Positions 1 through 7,980 of a stretch of 19,804 nt of DNA are shown one piece after another. Under the pieces are notes generated by a model. The model worked only from the letters and a program-made list of their open reading frames with translations, made no database searches and was not told the DNA's origin. Numbering within the stretch: the first letter of the stretch is position 1; every line of letters begins with the position of its first letter. The stretch comes from BRH-c25 sp964447145 (lineage in GTDB: Bacteria; Bacillota; Clostridia; Lutisporales; Lutisporaceae), in contig CAYURW010000046.1 of assembly GCA_964447145.1 (NCBI GenBank), positions 1 through 19,804 of the forward strand. Reading direction: 5' to 3'. The position numbers were made by a program, and so were the translations under genes.

Positions 1-440
1 TTCTGCACTACAATTGATGTCTCTTTAACTGTTCCAAGTATATCCCCCGCAACTACGCAGTCTCCCTGCTTTGCCACGGGTTCAAAATGCCACTTCTTCT
101 CTTTGTTGAGCTTTTCAACTTCCACTCCCCTGGCAATATGGTCGCCGGAGGCACTCCTCACTACCTCCAGGGGCCTTTGAATACCGTCAAATATCGACTC
201 GATAAGCCCCGGCCCCAATTCAACACTAAGAGGTTCTCCGGTGGATATAACCGGTTCTCCGGGGCCCAAACCTGATGTCTCCTCATAAACTTGTATGGAA
301 GCCTTATCCTCTCTGATTTCTATGATTTCCCCTATAAGCTTTTTATCACTTACACGAACAACGTCATACATTTTCGCATCCTGCATACCTTCTGCAATAA
401 CAAGGGGCCCTGACACCTTTACAACTTTACCCTCGTTCAA
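1..440 (-). CDS. atpA: V-type ATP synthase subunit A, N-terminal part (cut by window edge)
   Basis: Catalytic subunit of the V1 head, which hydrolyses or makes ATP together with subunit B. Only the first 146 residues lie in the window; the nucleotide-binding domain with its Walker A motif is beyond the left edge. The visible part is the N-terminal beta-barrel and the start of the bulge domain: GKVVKVSGPLVIAEG, then GPGLIESIFDGIQRPL near residue 80, both typical of the family. The start is a TTG at 440, one base after the TAG of the subunit F gene, with AAAGAGGG about 8 bases upstream inside that gene. This argues for translational coupling. Subunits B and D would be expected next, outside the window. 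Family assignment is secure; the TTG start is inferred from the RBS and the frame. Confidence 0.93.
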   Translation of the reverse strand, partial: MNEGKVVKVSGPLVIAEGMQDAKMYDVVRVSDKKLIGEIIEIREDKASIQVYEETSGLGPGEPVISTGEPLSVELGPGLIESIFDGIQRPLEVVRSASGDHIARGVEVEKLNKEKKWHFEPVAKQGDCVVAGDILGTVKETSIVVQ

Positions 441-441
441 A

Positions 442-774
442 CTAACAACCCTCTTTCCCGAATAATATATCTGAACCGATGGCTTTCTCTACTGATTTTC
501 TGACGCCTGCGATTCCCAGCCCCAGGGTTCCCCTGTTATTGGGAATCATAATTATAGCCGGAGTCAAAGAATCCTTGTATTCGTTTATTGCTTCATCCAA
601 ATCCCTGGCAAGCTGTTCCGTCACAAAAAGCACCGCATAATTTTCTTTTGCCAGTTTGTGGATAAGCCGGTTGGCTTCTCTTGCATTGGCGGTCGGAAAT
701 ACTGATATGCCTAAAGCCTTGAATCCAAGTATGGAGTCTTTATCTCCTATAACTCCAATCTTATACATATACAT
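442..774 (-). CDS. atpF: V-type ATP synthase subunit F
   Basis: Small subunit of the central rotor shaft, associated with subunit D and linking the V1 head to the membrane ring. The 110-residue length and motifs fit the family: GVIGDKDSILGFKALGI near the N-terminus, AVLFVTEQLA in the middle, TPAIIMIPNNRG, and a C-terminal VEKAIGSDIL helix. Three starts lie close together (GTG 777, ATG 774, ATG 768). The ATG at 774 is preferred because GAAAGG lies 7 bases upstream; many homologues start at the equivalent of 768. The 5' end overlaps the 3' end of the subunit C gene by about 14 bases, and the gene ends one base before the TTG of subunit A, so it is part of one operon. Confidence 0.93.
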   Translation of the reverse strand: MYMYKIGVIGDKDSILGFKALGISVFPTANAREANRLIHKLAKENYAVLFVTEQLARDLDEAINEYKDSLTPAIIMIPNNRGTLGLGIAGVRKSVEKAIGSDILFGKEGC

Positions 775-1762
775 CACGTAGCCTTTCTCTAATCAATTCA
801 TTGGGAATCTCATTAATTTTTCCGACCATTATGATCCTTATGATTTTAACTTCATTTTCTTTTGCTGCCATATACCCCACCAAAGCCTCTATTCCTGCCG
901 GGACGTACTTGCCCCTTTTCGCAATTTCAAAAAGGAAATCGTCCGCAAGCTTTTCAAATCTGGTGATGGATTTTGTTTTTACATAGTCGGTTATACCCTC
1001 TTCGATTACACTATGGTATTCCTTATATGACATCTTATCTGTCAATATGTCCACCGGCTCCTCAAATATCTCACTCAAATAATCGAAGTCAACCTTGCCG
1101 TTGTCAAGCACTGCCCTTTTCAACAGATCTCGTCCATATCCCATAGCTTTAATTCTGATAAAGGATTTAATATTGTTCAGATCGATTTGCATTCCGACAT
1201 ATTCTTTTAAGAATTCATCGCCGCTTTCTTCAGCAATTGTAAACATCAAATTGTAAAGGCATTTGTCCAGTATGATATCAATCATCTGAGGATTTTTGTC
1301 AACGGTAAAACTATTTATAGCCTCTTCAATACCTTCCTTAATAATGAACGGCATAAATCTGAAATCTCTTCCTTTGACCATTTCTTTTAATTTATCCACA
1401 GATATGGTCCCTATATCGCTTAGGAGGGCATCATTTTCCTCCCCCAAAAAGTCGCTTTTCAGGAGTACTTTCAGATTATGTATATCATACTTCAGCATGA
1501 ATATGTTTGTCAGTTCCGGTACCGGAGAAATCTCTTTTATAAGTTTATAACATTTTGAAATTTCCTTATCGAGTATGGTCTCATAGTCCTCAATTCCATT
1601 CATCTCAGAAATTGAACCTGCATAGTCCGTTTCATTAAGGATTTTTATTACCTCTTCTGCATCTTTTGCGTCAACAAGCCTTGCAACATCATTTTTGCTC
1701 AAAAGCTTTGTTTCTAAAGCTCTTATTCTGGTAACAGAAGTGAGGTACATATTCTCACCCAT
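761..1762 (-). CDS. atpC: V-type ATP synthase subunit C
   Basis: Subunit C (homologue of eukaryotic d), the funnel-shaped piece that sits on the K ring and carries the central stalk. The protein is 333 residues and mostly helical; the N-terminal YLTSVTRIRALETKLLS and the repeated three-part helical organisation are typical (vATP-synt_AC39 family). The frame is open to a TTG at 1789, but the ATG at 1762 is preferred because a perfect AAGGAGG lies 9 bases upstream at 1772-1778. This leaves 33 bases between the end of the subunit E gene and this start. The 3' end overlaps the subunit F gene. No catalytic residues are expected. The identification rests on family resemblance and operon position. 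Confidence 0.92.
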   Translation of the reverse strand: MGENMYLTSVTRIRALETKLLSKNDVARLVDAKDAEEVIKILNETDYAGSISEMNGIEDYETILDKEISKCYKLIKEISPVPELTNIFMLKYDIHNLKVLLKSDFLGEENDALLSDIGTISVDKLKEMVKGRDFRFMPFIIKEGIEEAINSFTVDKNPQMIDIILDKCLYNLMFTIAEESGDEFLKEYVGMQIDLNNIKSFIRIKAMGYGRDLLKRAVLDNGKVDFDYLSEIFEEPVDILTDKMSYKEYHSVIEEGITDYVKTKSITRFEKLADDFLFEIAKRGKYVPAGIEALVGYMAAKENEVKIIRIIMVGKINEIPNELIRERLRDVYV

Positions 1763-1795
1763 ATGGCTTATCCTCCTTTCTTCCAGCAAGCTGCC

Positions 1796-2395
1796 CTATT
1801 GGAAGAGAATTTCAGCTACCTTTGGTTCAATTTCATCCCTACATGTCCTTAAAATTGCCTCAAAGGAATTATTAATTTCAACTCCCTTTTTCAGCAATAT
1901 AAAACCCCCCGATATATCCCTTGTTTCTTTGGAAATGCTTAGTTTCTTCACTTTACCCCGCTTTCCCAGAGAATCATTTGCCTTATTGATAAATTCAGGA
2001 GACAGCTTGCTTTTCCCCGCTTCAGACATAATAATTTCTTCATCCCCGGTTTCAACGGAAGTCATGAGCATATTTAGTATTACCTCTTCATATTTATTTT
2101 TTTCAAGATTATTAAGCCTTTCCAATGCCAGCCCAAAAACCTTTTCAATAACCTCCTGCTTGGCAGCAAGGATTTCCTTTCTCATATCCAGTTCAACCAT
2201 TGAATTTATAATTCTTTTCTTTTCCCTTGCAGCATGAAGGCTTTTTTCGCTTAACTCCTTAGCCTTAATATCCGCTTGCACTTTTGCCTTTGCTATTATT
2301 TCGTCAGCCTGGGACCTGGCCTTGTCCAAAATCTCATTTGCCCTATTTTCAGCATCCTGTATGATTTTGCCTTTGATCTTTTCTATCCCTTCCAT
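1796..2395 (-). CDS. atpE: V-type ATP synthase subunit E
   Basis: Peripheral-stalk (stator) subunit that pairs with the G/H coiled-coil subunit to hold the V1 head against rotation. It is 199 residues long. The first half (to about residue 100) is a charged, Ala/Lys/Glu-rich coiled coil (EKIKGKIIQDAENRANEIL). The second half is a globular domain ending in ISGGFILLKKGVEINNSFEA, a pattern typical of the subunit E C-terminal domain. The ATG at 2395 follows GGGAGTGG by about 5 bases. It lies 13 bases after the stop of the K subunit gene and ends 33 bases before the preferred start of subunit C, consistent with one transcript. Confidence 0.93.
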   Translation of the reverse strand: MEGIEKIKGKIIQDAENRANEILDKARSQADEIIAKAKVQADIKAKELSEKSLHAAREKKRIINSMVELDMRKEILAAKQEVIEKVFGLALERLNNLEKNKYEEVILNMLMTSVETGDEEIIMSEAGKSKLSPEFINKANDSLGKRGKVKKLSISKETRDISGGFILLKKGVEINNSFEAILRTCRDEIEPKVAEILFQ

Positions 2396-2408
2396 TTAAG
2401 CCACTCCC

Positions 2409-2903
2409 TTAAAGTTTAATCGCATTCAGCATAAGGAATGAAGCAAGCAGCGAAAGTACTGCGTAGGTCTCAACCATAGCCGCATAAACCATTGCCTTTG
2501 CCATTTCTTCGGGTCTTTTTGCAACAATGCTGCAGCCTGATGCCGCTGCCTTGCCCTGATACCATCCGGAGAAAAATCCGACGACTCCGACGGGAACGCC
2601 GGCCATAAGCAGCATCAATCCCTGGTGTACTGTTACATCAGCCAATGTGCCGAATACACCTATTTTGCTCCAGATAAGGAAAGCCACCAACAATCCATAT
2701 ATGCCCTGCGTTCCGGGAATTGCCTGCAAGAGCAGGGTCCTGCCGAATTTGCTGGGGTCTTCGTTAATAACCCCTGCCGCTGCCTGTCCCACTATTCCTA
2801 CGCCAAGTGCCGATCCGCTGCCTGCAAATCCTGCGGCTATGGCGGAACCCGCAAATGCCAGATACAAACCTGCATTCGCACCCATTAATTCCATAATATT
2901 CAT
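2409..2903 (-). CDS. atpK: V-type ATP synthase subunit K (c-ring proteolipid, doubled hairpin)
   Basis: Rotor-ring proteolipid that carries ions across the membrane. The ATG at 2903 is chosen because GGAGG lies 8 bases upstream (2912-2916); an in-frame ATG at 2918 would put that RBS inside the gene. The resulting 164-residue protein has four membrane helices made of two related hairpins. The first hairpin has PGTQG (residues 63-67), where a single-hairpin c subunit would have the ion-binding carboxylate. The second has Q116 and the essential E145 in MVETYAVL. T65, Q66, Q116 and E145 match T64, Q65, Q110 and E139 of the Na+-binding E. hirae NtpK ring as remembered, which suggests Na+ coupling. 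The rotor would have one ion site per four helices. Confidence 0.95.
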   Translation of the reverse strand: MNIMELMGANAGLYLAFAGSAIAAGFAGSGSALGVGIVGQAAAGVINEDPSKFGRTLLLQAIPGTQGIYGLLVAFLIWSKIGVFGTLADVTVHQGLMLLMAGVPVGVVGFFSGWYQGKAAASGCSIVAKRPEEMAKAMVYAAMVETYAVLSLLASFLMLNAIKL

Positions 2904-2954
2904 TTTATCTGCCTCCATTAAAATTTATAATATATTTGTTAAACTTAAAGGATC

Positions 2955-4874
2955 TTACTTTTGCTCGGTATACCTTGTTTTGATCTTAAAGGGATTAAAG
3001 GGCAGTCCGTCACCCTCATAAAATTTACTGAAGAATTCCACATAATGCAGGCGGCTTGAGTGAACGTAGGCACCCAATATATTAATTGCAATGTTAAAGG
3101 TGTGCCCGAACACCAGGAATACTACCATAAATATGTTACCGATAAAACTTCCCGCCAGCATAAGAGCCATTGAGTTAATAACAATGCCAATGACCCCCGT
3201 TGCCAAACCAAGAGCAAATAATCTTGAGTAGGAAAGCGCGTCCCCTAGGAATCCCGTAACGTTATATAAGCTCAAAATGCCGGAGACCAGCTTCTTTAGA
3301 ATATTTTTTTCGCTTCTTCCCTGGGTCAGCACCAACCCTGCAGCTCCAATTATCGCCATGTATTTCCCCGCAGCCGCCGTCTGGGGAATTGCAAGTAGCA
3401 AAAGACCTGTCAGGAATACATACCACAATCCCTGATCAAACAGTGCATCAAGCAGCTTGCCGTCTCTTATGCTTATATATGCCTGTATCCCCATCCCTAT
3501 ATAGAGATGTATGATCCCGACTCCTATACAGAATATCAGCATAAAAAGCGGATTATCCAAAGGGCTGAACCACAAAGGCCTGATCAGGGGTTCTCCGAAC
3601 CAGCCTCCGAATAGCGCCCCCCAGAGTAAGGCTGATATGCCGCCCAGGCACATAAGACCCAATATCTTCTTTAGCCCTCCCTCAGGTTTCAATTTGAACA
3701 GGGCATATGCAGTTCCGGCTGCCAGTATTATTCCATAGGCAGCGTCACTTAGCATCATCCCGAAGAACATTATAAAAAACGGGGCCATAATAGGATTGGG
3801 ATCAAAGCCCCTTGAACTGGGAAGGCTGTATTGTTCGGTAATTATTTCCACCGGCTTAACTAATTTTGCATTATTCAGCAACACCGGAAAATCTTCATCC
3901 TCGCCCGGGTCCTCAAATTGCATTGTGTATCTATCGGTTATGCTGCTTATTGCCCTCTTAAGGCTATTCTCTGACTTCTCAGGAACCCAGCCGTAGCACA
4001 TAAAGGTTTTCTCTGTTTTGATAAAATTTTTTGTTATGCTGCTCCTGTCCCTTTCGATGGTCAGTGCATCAAACAGTACCTGTAGGTATTCCTTATAGGA
4101 AATCAGGTCTTCCGCCTGCCGTGTAAGCCCCTGCTTCTTTTCTTCAAGTTCCTTCAGCTCCGAGTTGATTCTGCTTATATTATCTTTTGCGGTTCCTTCC
4201 AGATATCCAAGATCCTCTTTTGACCAGGATGCCTGCTTTAATAAAGGTACTATCTTCTCCTCATCGCTTTTATTGTAAGCAACGACCAAGTAGTTATTCT
4301 TATTATCCTTGTTTATTTCTTCCACGTATGTATCTGCACCCGCATCTGCCATCAATTTCAGGAACTCTTCCGAATTCTCTATGGGAACGGATCCCATCAC
4401 TATATTCACATTATTGGTGCTCTTAATATCATTTATGGGCGCATCTAAATTATTCCATGGACTCAACTGTGAAATCAGACTATTAAGTTTTGTTTCGGAA
4501 TTCTTAATTTCTGCAAATTTGCCGTCTATGGCCTTGCAGTTCCCGTAAAGGCCATCAAGCTTTTCATCACTGTTCAGGTATTCGTTGTAATGGGACTCCT
4601 GAATTTGCACCTTGAATGAGAAAAGCGGCTTCTTGGATTTGTCAAACTTGGATACAAAATCCAAAGCATACTTGACTTGAGAAAGCCTAGACTCCAACCT
4701 GTTCACATTGTCATTGTCACCATCCGGCCCCAACTCCCGAAGTTCCCCTTCCTGCACTTGGCCTTCAAGATTTACCACTTGCATATTACCAAATCTCTGA
4801 AGTGCCTTGACTATTTCTCCCTTTTCGGATTGGAGCGCTATTATGGTAACCTTCTTCATTTTAGCAATTGCCAT
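2955..4874 (-). CDS. atpI: V-type ATP synthase subunit I (a-subunit, ion channel stator)
   Basis: Membrane stator that forms the ion half-channels beside the K ring. The 639-residue protein has an N-terminal cytoplasmic arm (about 1-345), including a long charged coiled coil at 228-265. A C-terminal membrane domain (about 360-615) follows, with roughly seven to eight hydrophobic segments. Family signatures are GFDPNPIMAPFFIMFFGMM (356-374), SDAAYG (376-381), GDALSYSRLFALGLATG (544-560) with R551 as the likely essential arginine facing the ring glutamate, and GHTFNIAINILGAYVHSSRL (590-609). The ATG at 4874 overlaps the upstream G/H gene by 14 bases. A second ATG at 4859, one base past that gene's stop, is possible, but family proteins usually begin M-A-I-x-K-M, matching the longer form. 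Confidence 0.95.
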   Translation of the reverse strand: MAIAKMKKVTIIALQSEKGEIVKALQRFGNMQVVNLEGQVQEGELRELGPDGDNDNVNRLESRLSQVKYALDFVSKFDKSKKPLFSFKVQIQESHYNEYLNSDEKLDGLYGNCKAIDGKFAEIKNSETKLNSLISQLSPWNNLDAPINDIKSTNNVNIVMGSVPIENSEEFLKLMADAGADTYVEEINKDNKNNYLVVAYNKSDEEKIVPLLKQASWSKEDLGYLEGTAKDNISRINSELKELEEKKQGLTRQAEDLISYKEYLQVLFDALTIERDRSSITKNFIKTEKTFMCYGWVPEKSENSLKRAISSITDRYTMQFEDPGEDEDFPVLLNNAKLVKPVEIITEQYSLPSSRGFDPNPIMAPFFIMFFGMMLSDAAYGIILAAGTAYALFKLKPEGGLKKILGLMCLGGISALLWGALFGGWFGEPLIRPLWFSPLDNPLFMLIFCIGVGIIHLYIGMGIQAYISIRDGKLLDALFDQGLWYVFLTGLLLLAIPQTAAAGKYMAIIGAAGLVLTQGRSEKNILKKLVSGILSLYNVTGFLGDALSYSRLFALGLATGVIGIVINSMALMLAGSFIGNIFMVVFLVFGHTFNIAINILGAYVHSSRLHYVEFFSKFYEGDGLPFNPFKIKTRYTEQK

Positions 4875-5187
4875 TAATACTCACAATCCTCTCAACCAAC
4901 AGATTCACTGACTCTTCCATTTTTCCCGCGGTTTTATTTATTAATTCCAGACATACTTCACTATTTTTCTTCTTCTTTTCGTCTGCTTCCAGATGGGCTT
5001 CTTTTTCAGCCGACTCAAGCTGCTTCCTGCCCGCATTGATTTCCCGGTCTTCAGCTTCCTTAACTATCCTACCTGCCTCCTCTTCCGCATCAAGTATTAT
5101 TTTTTTGGCTTTTTGCTGTGCAGCTTTGATTCTCTCTTCGGCCGCAAGCTCAATCTCTTTAATTTGTTTGATGATTTCCGCCGTCAA
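4861..5187 (-). CDS. V-type ATPase peripheral stalk subunit G/H (coiled coil)
   Basis: First gene of the ATPase operon. It encodes a 108-residue, almost entirely helical protein rich in Ala, Glu and Lys (VKQI-like KQIKEIELAAEERI start, then long runs of EA/KK heptads), the pattern of the stator subunit that pairs with subunit E. A TTG at 5187 is preferred as start because AGGTGG (5196-5201) lies 8 bases upstream. A TTG at 5208 would add seven residues but has no RBS. Its end overlaps the subunit I start by 14 bases. Low-complexity sequence makes the family call depend partly on position; naming of this subunit (G, H or F) varies between genomes. Confidence 0.82.
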   Translation of the reverse strand: MTAEIIKQIKEIELAAEERIKAAQQKAKKIILDAEEEAGRIVKEAEDREINAGRKQLESAEKEAHLEADEKKKKNSEVCLELINKTAGKMEESVNLLVERIVSINGNC

Positions 5188-5285
5188 ATACCTCACCACC
5201 TTTTTCAATAATCAAAACCATAATATAATGCAAACTGAACACCCTTAGTCTATTTCGTTATAGGAATGCATATTCCTGCAATAAT

Positions 5286-5291
5286 ATTATA
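5286..5291 (-). promoter_or_regulatory. Possible -10 box for the ATPase operon
   Basis: The 146 bp between the nth stop and the G/H start is very AT-rich. On the minus strand it contains a perfect TATAAT at 5291-5286, about 100 bases before the G/H start. The -35 position at 17 bases has only an AT-rich tract with no good match, so this is a weak call. The only hairpin after nth is a 6-bp AATATT/AATATT stem at about 5321-5336 near an oligo-T stretch, a poor terminator, so read-through from nth into the operon is also possible. Confidence 0.25.
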
Positions 5292-5333
5292 ATACATAAT
5301 TCAATTAATTAAAAATTGGAATATTAGCGAATA

Positions 5334-6020
5334 TTACAAGTTGGGCCATTTACCCCCGTCATTTTTCATTTTACTCCGATTATTGTTAAAAAAGTCACAA
5401 TCCTGGGCAATGAAACACAGTCCGCATTTTGGCTTTCTCGCATCGCATATGGCTCTTCCATGGTATACAAGGCTATTGCTGAAAGCTGTCCAGTCCTTTT
5501 TAGGCACTATTTTCATAAGGTCATATTCAATTTTTTCCGGGTCATCATTATCCGTCAGGCCTATCCTCCCGGCCAGCCTCTTGCAATGAGTATCGACAAT
5601 TACTCCAGGGATGCCGAATATATTGCCCAATACCACATTTGCAGTTTTTCTTCCGACTCCCGGAAGACTTGTCAATTCCTCCATATTACCGGGCACCTTG
5701 CCGTCAAAATCTTTTATTAGCTTATTGCAGCAGCTTATAATATTTTTTGCTTTATTCCTATAGAAGCCGGTTGACTTAATTTCCTGTTCCAATTCCTCAG
5801 GATTGGCAGCTGCAAAGTCATAAACAGAAGTATATTTCCGAAAAAGATCCTGAGTCACAATATTCACTCTCACATCAGTGCACTGTGCCGCAAGAATGGT
5901 AGCAATCAACAGCTCATAAGGCTTTTCATAGCTGAGTGAACAAGTGGCTTCAGGGTATAATTCAAATAAAATTGATGCAATTTCTTTCGTTTTGTTTTTT
6001 AGGCTCTTGTTATCCTTCAT
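5334..6020 (-). CDS. nth: Endonuclease III (DNA glycosylase/AP lyase)
   Basis: Base-excision repair enzyme that removes oxidised pyrimidines and cuts at the abasic site by beta-elimination. The 228-residue protein has all the hallmarks. There is a helix-hairpin-helix LPGVGRKTANVV (119-130) with the Schiff-base lysine K125. The catalytic aspartate is D143 in VDTH (142-145). A [4Fe-4S] loop has Cys at 192, 199, 202 and 208 with the exact C-x6-C-x2-C-x5-C spacing. The ATG at 6020 follows GGGGTG by about 5 bases. The gene lies upstream of the ATPase operon on the same strand and is divergent from the radical SAM gene. A short tail after the cluster (about 20 residues) is slightly longer than in E. 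coli Nth. Confidence 0.97.
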   Translation of the reverse strand: MKDNKSLKNKTKEIASILFELYPEATCSLSYEKPYELLIATILAAQCTDVRVNIVTQDLFRKYTSVYDFAAANPEELEQEIKSTGFYRNKAKNIISCCNKLIKDFDGKVPGNMEELTSLPGVGRKTANVVLGNIFGIPGVIVDTHCKRLAGRIGLTDNDDPEKIEYDLMKIVPKKDWTAFSNSLVYHGRAICDARKPKCGLCFIAQDCDFFNNNRSKMKNDGGKWPNL

Positions 6021-6048
6021 ATAAACACCCCGTTGGCCGGAATATTTT

Positions 6049-6074
6049 AATGGGCATTAGGCTTAGGGCCCATT
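6049..6074. repeat. Short inverted repeat upstream of nth
   Basis: AATGGGC at 6049-6055 and GCCCATT at 6068-6074 form a 7-bp inverted repeat with a 12-base spacer. It lies in the probable nth leader, 29-54 bases upstream of the nth start. It could be a small leader hairpin or an operator; nothing further supports either. Confidence 0.4.
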
Positions 6075-6082
6075 TTGCCTAT

Positions 6083-6111
6083 ATATTATTCTATCAGATA
6101 TGCATATACAA
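6083..6111 (-). promoter_or_regulatory. nth: Candidate nth promoter
   Basis: On the minus strand TTGTAT (6111-6106) and TAATAT (6088-6083) are separated by 17 bases. Each box is only a partial match to sigma-A consensus (3 of 6 and 4 of 6), but the spacing is right and the position is about 70 bases upstream of the nth ATG. Confidence 0.3.
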
Positions 6112-6135
6112 ATTCCACATTAATATACTAAAACT

Positions 6136-6165
6136 TTGTAGTAAATTGTATAATACTATTATAAT
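6136..6165 (+). promoter_or_regulatory. Candidate promoter of the radical SAM gene
   Basis: A perfect TATAAT at 6160-6165 lies 18 bases downstream of a weak -35 (TTGTAG, 6136-6141). A second TATAAT sits at 6149-6154 without a -35. Either would give a short leader of about 25-40 bases to the GGAGG and ATG at 6196. Confidence 0.35.
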
Positions 6166-6195
6166 GAATTTTAGTATATTTTCCGGAGGTCCATT

Positions 6196-7965
6196 ATGCA
6201 TCATAAAGTTTTGTTATGTGCAATAAACGCCAAGTTCATTCATTCAAATCTGGCTGTCAGATACCTAAAGAAATATTGCAGTACCCGGGCAGCAGACATT
6301 AGTATTTGTGAGTTCAGTATAAACGATAGTATTGACAGCATATTAAAAAGCCTGTATGAGAGCAAAGCTGGCATATACGGCTTCTCTTGCTACATATGGA
6401 ACATAAGCCTGGTGCTGAACCTTTGCAGCAGCCTTAAAAAGGCAAGACCCGAGGTGACGATAGTATTAGGAGGCCCTGAGGTATCCTATGATCCCGGAGA
6501 TATCCTCAGAAGCAATGCCTCTGTTAGCTATGTAGTTACTGGTGAAGGGGAAGAAACACTAAGGGAGCTGCTTTGCTGCCTTGAAGACGGAAAAGAGGGC
6601 ATCACCGATATTAAAGGGATAGCCTACAAGAAAGACGGAAAATGTGTTGTCAATCCTCCAAGGCCCTATATTGCAGAGCTAGATGACATCCCTTTTCCTT
6701 ATGATTCCTTTGACGGCTTTGAAAATAAGATCATTTATTATGAAACAAGTAGAGGCTGCCCCTTCAATTGCCAATATTGCCTTTCCTCCACAATAAACGG
6801 AGTAAGGTACTTTTCAATGGATAGGGTCCGAAAGGATATTGAGAGTTTTATTAATGCCGGAATAAAGCAGGTCAAGCTTGTTGACAGGACCTTCAATTGT
6901 GATAAGCCGCGATCTGCCGCTATAATGGAATATATAAAAGGCCTCAGCGTAGCCACAAACTTCCACTTCGAAATAGCTGCAGACCTCATTGACGAGGATT
7001 TCCTGAATGCCGCGGGAAAAGCACCCGCCGGAATGTTTCAGTTTGAGATAGGGGTCCAGTCCACTAATGAGAATACCTTATCGGAAATAAAGCGGACAAT
7101 GGATTTTGACAAGGTCTGTGCAAATGTCAAAAAGCTGATGGCATTCAAAAATGCCCATATACATCTGGACCTTATAGCCGGCCTTCCCTATGAGGATATA
7201 AAAAGCTTTGAAAAGTCCTTTAATGACGTATACTGCCTCGGCGCAGATATGCTTCAATTAGGATTTCTCAAGCTTCTGAAGGGTTCCGGAATAAGGGGGA
7301 AGTGCCCGGGATACGGTATGGAGCACCACGATTTTCCTCCCTATGAAATTATCAAAAATAAATGGATGTCCTATGGAGATATTCTGTTATTGAAAGATAT
7401 AGAGAGGGTTCTTGAACTGTATTGCAACAGCGGAAGATTCAAGAACACCCTTAGATTCCTTTTGCCTGCTGTATCGGAGTCCCCCTTCGATTTTTACCGA
7501 ATTCTGTCCTATTATTGGAACACAGGCAAGTATTTCAGTTCCAACAGAAATACTTGCGAACTATATAGCATACTGCATCAGTTTGTTGTCGGGCTATACA
7601 CTGACAGGCTCGGCCCCGCAAAGCTTGATCTTCTTAATGAATACCTAAAGCTGGACTTCTTGCTTTATAGCGGAAGCAGGAGCATACCCGAAATGATAAG
7701 GAGGTTCGATCACTCCTCTGTAAAAGCGGAAATACAAGAGTATATGAAAAACAGACTTCCTGATGTTGAAGGCTTTGGCCTCTTCAAAAATATGCCTATG
7801 CGTGAATTGTTGAAACATGTAGACTATGAAGTTTTCACGGAAAATGTGTTCGGGAAGGATCCAAAAAGTGGTGAAATGCTAATGTTTTATATATTGAGAC
7901 CGATACCGGGTATAAAATATCCGTTTTATTCCGCTATCCCCCTTAAAGAGGCAATAAAAGTATAA
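6196..7965 (+). CDS. B12-binding-like radical SAM protein, DUF4080 family
   Basis: Predicted radical SAM enzyme of unknown substrate, 589 residues. The first roughly 160 residues resemble the Rossmann-like B12-binding domain often fused to radical SAM cores: AINAKFIHSNLAVRYL at 9-24, a family hallmark, then VLGGPEVSYDP (90-100) and VVTGEGEETLREL (113-125). The radical SAM core starts near 183, with ETSRGCPFNCQYC placing Cys at 188, 192 and 195 (CxxxCxxC) for the 4Fe-4S cluster. FEIGVQSTN (283-291) and LDLIAGLPYED (324-334) are typical later strands. About 190 C-terminal residues form the DUF4080-type extension. I see no DxHxxG cobalamin-ligand motif in the N-terminal domain. GGAGG lies 6 bases before the ATG. 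The gene converges with the phospholipase-like gene, leaving only 15 bases between the two stops. Confidence 0.88.
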   Translation: MHHKVLLCAINAKFIHSNLAVRYLKKYCSTRAADISICEFSINDSIDSILKSLYESKAGIYGFSCYIWNISLVLNLCSSLKKARPEVTIVLGGPEVSYDPGDILRSNASVSYVVTGEGEETLRELLCCLEDGKEGITDIKGIAYKKDGKCVVNPPRPYIAELDDIPFPYDSFDGFENKIIYYETSRGCPFNCQYCLSSTINGVRYFSMDRVRKDIESFINAGIKQVKLVDRTFNCDKPRSAAIMEYIKGLSVATNFHFEIAADLIDEDFLNAAGKAPAGMFQFEIGVQSTNENTLSEIKRTMDFDKVCANVKKLMAFKNAHIHLDLIAGLPYEDIKSFEKSFNDVYCLGADMLQLGFLKLLKGSGIRGKCPGYGMEHHDFPPYEIIKNKWMSYGDILLLKDIERVLELYCNSGRFKNTLRFLLPAVSESPFDFYRILSYYWNTGKYFSSNRNTCELYSILHQFVVGLYTDRLGPAKLDLLNEYLKLDFLLYSGSRSIPEMIRRFDHSSVKAEIQEYMKNRLPDVEGFGLFKNMPMRELLKHVDYEVFTENVFGKDPKSGEMLMFYILRPIPGIKYPFYSAIPLKEAIKV

Positions 7966-7980
7966 TAACCATTGATATGA

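Noticed and set aside
1695..2237. 180-residue plus-strand frame across the subunit C/E junction
   Set aside because: It is antisense to two clear ATPase genes, with shadow-type composition and no promoter or RBS.
4868..5248. Long plus-strand frame rich in Ser, Phe and Leu opposite the G/H subunit gene
   Set aside because: It is the antisense of a Glu/Lys/Ala coiled coil, which gives Ser/Phe/Leu-rich shadow frames. It has no RBS and no family resemblance.
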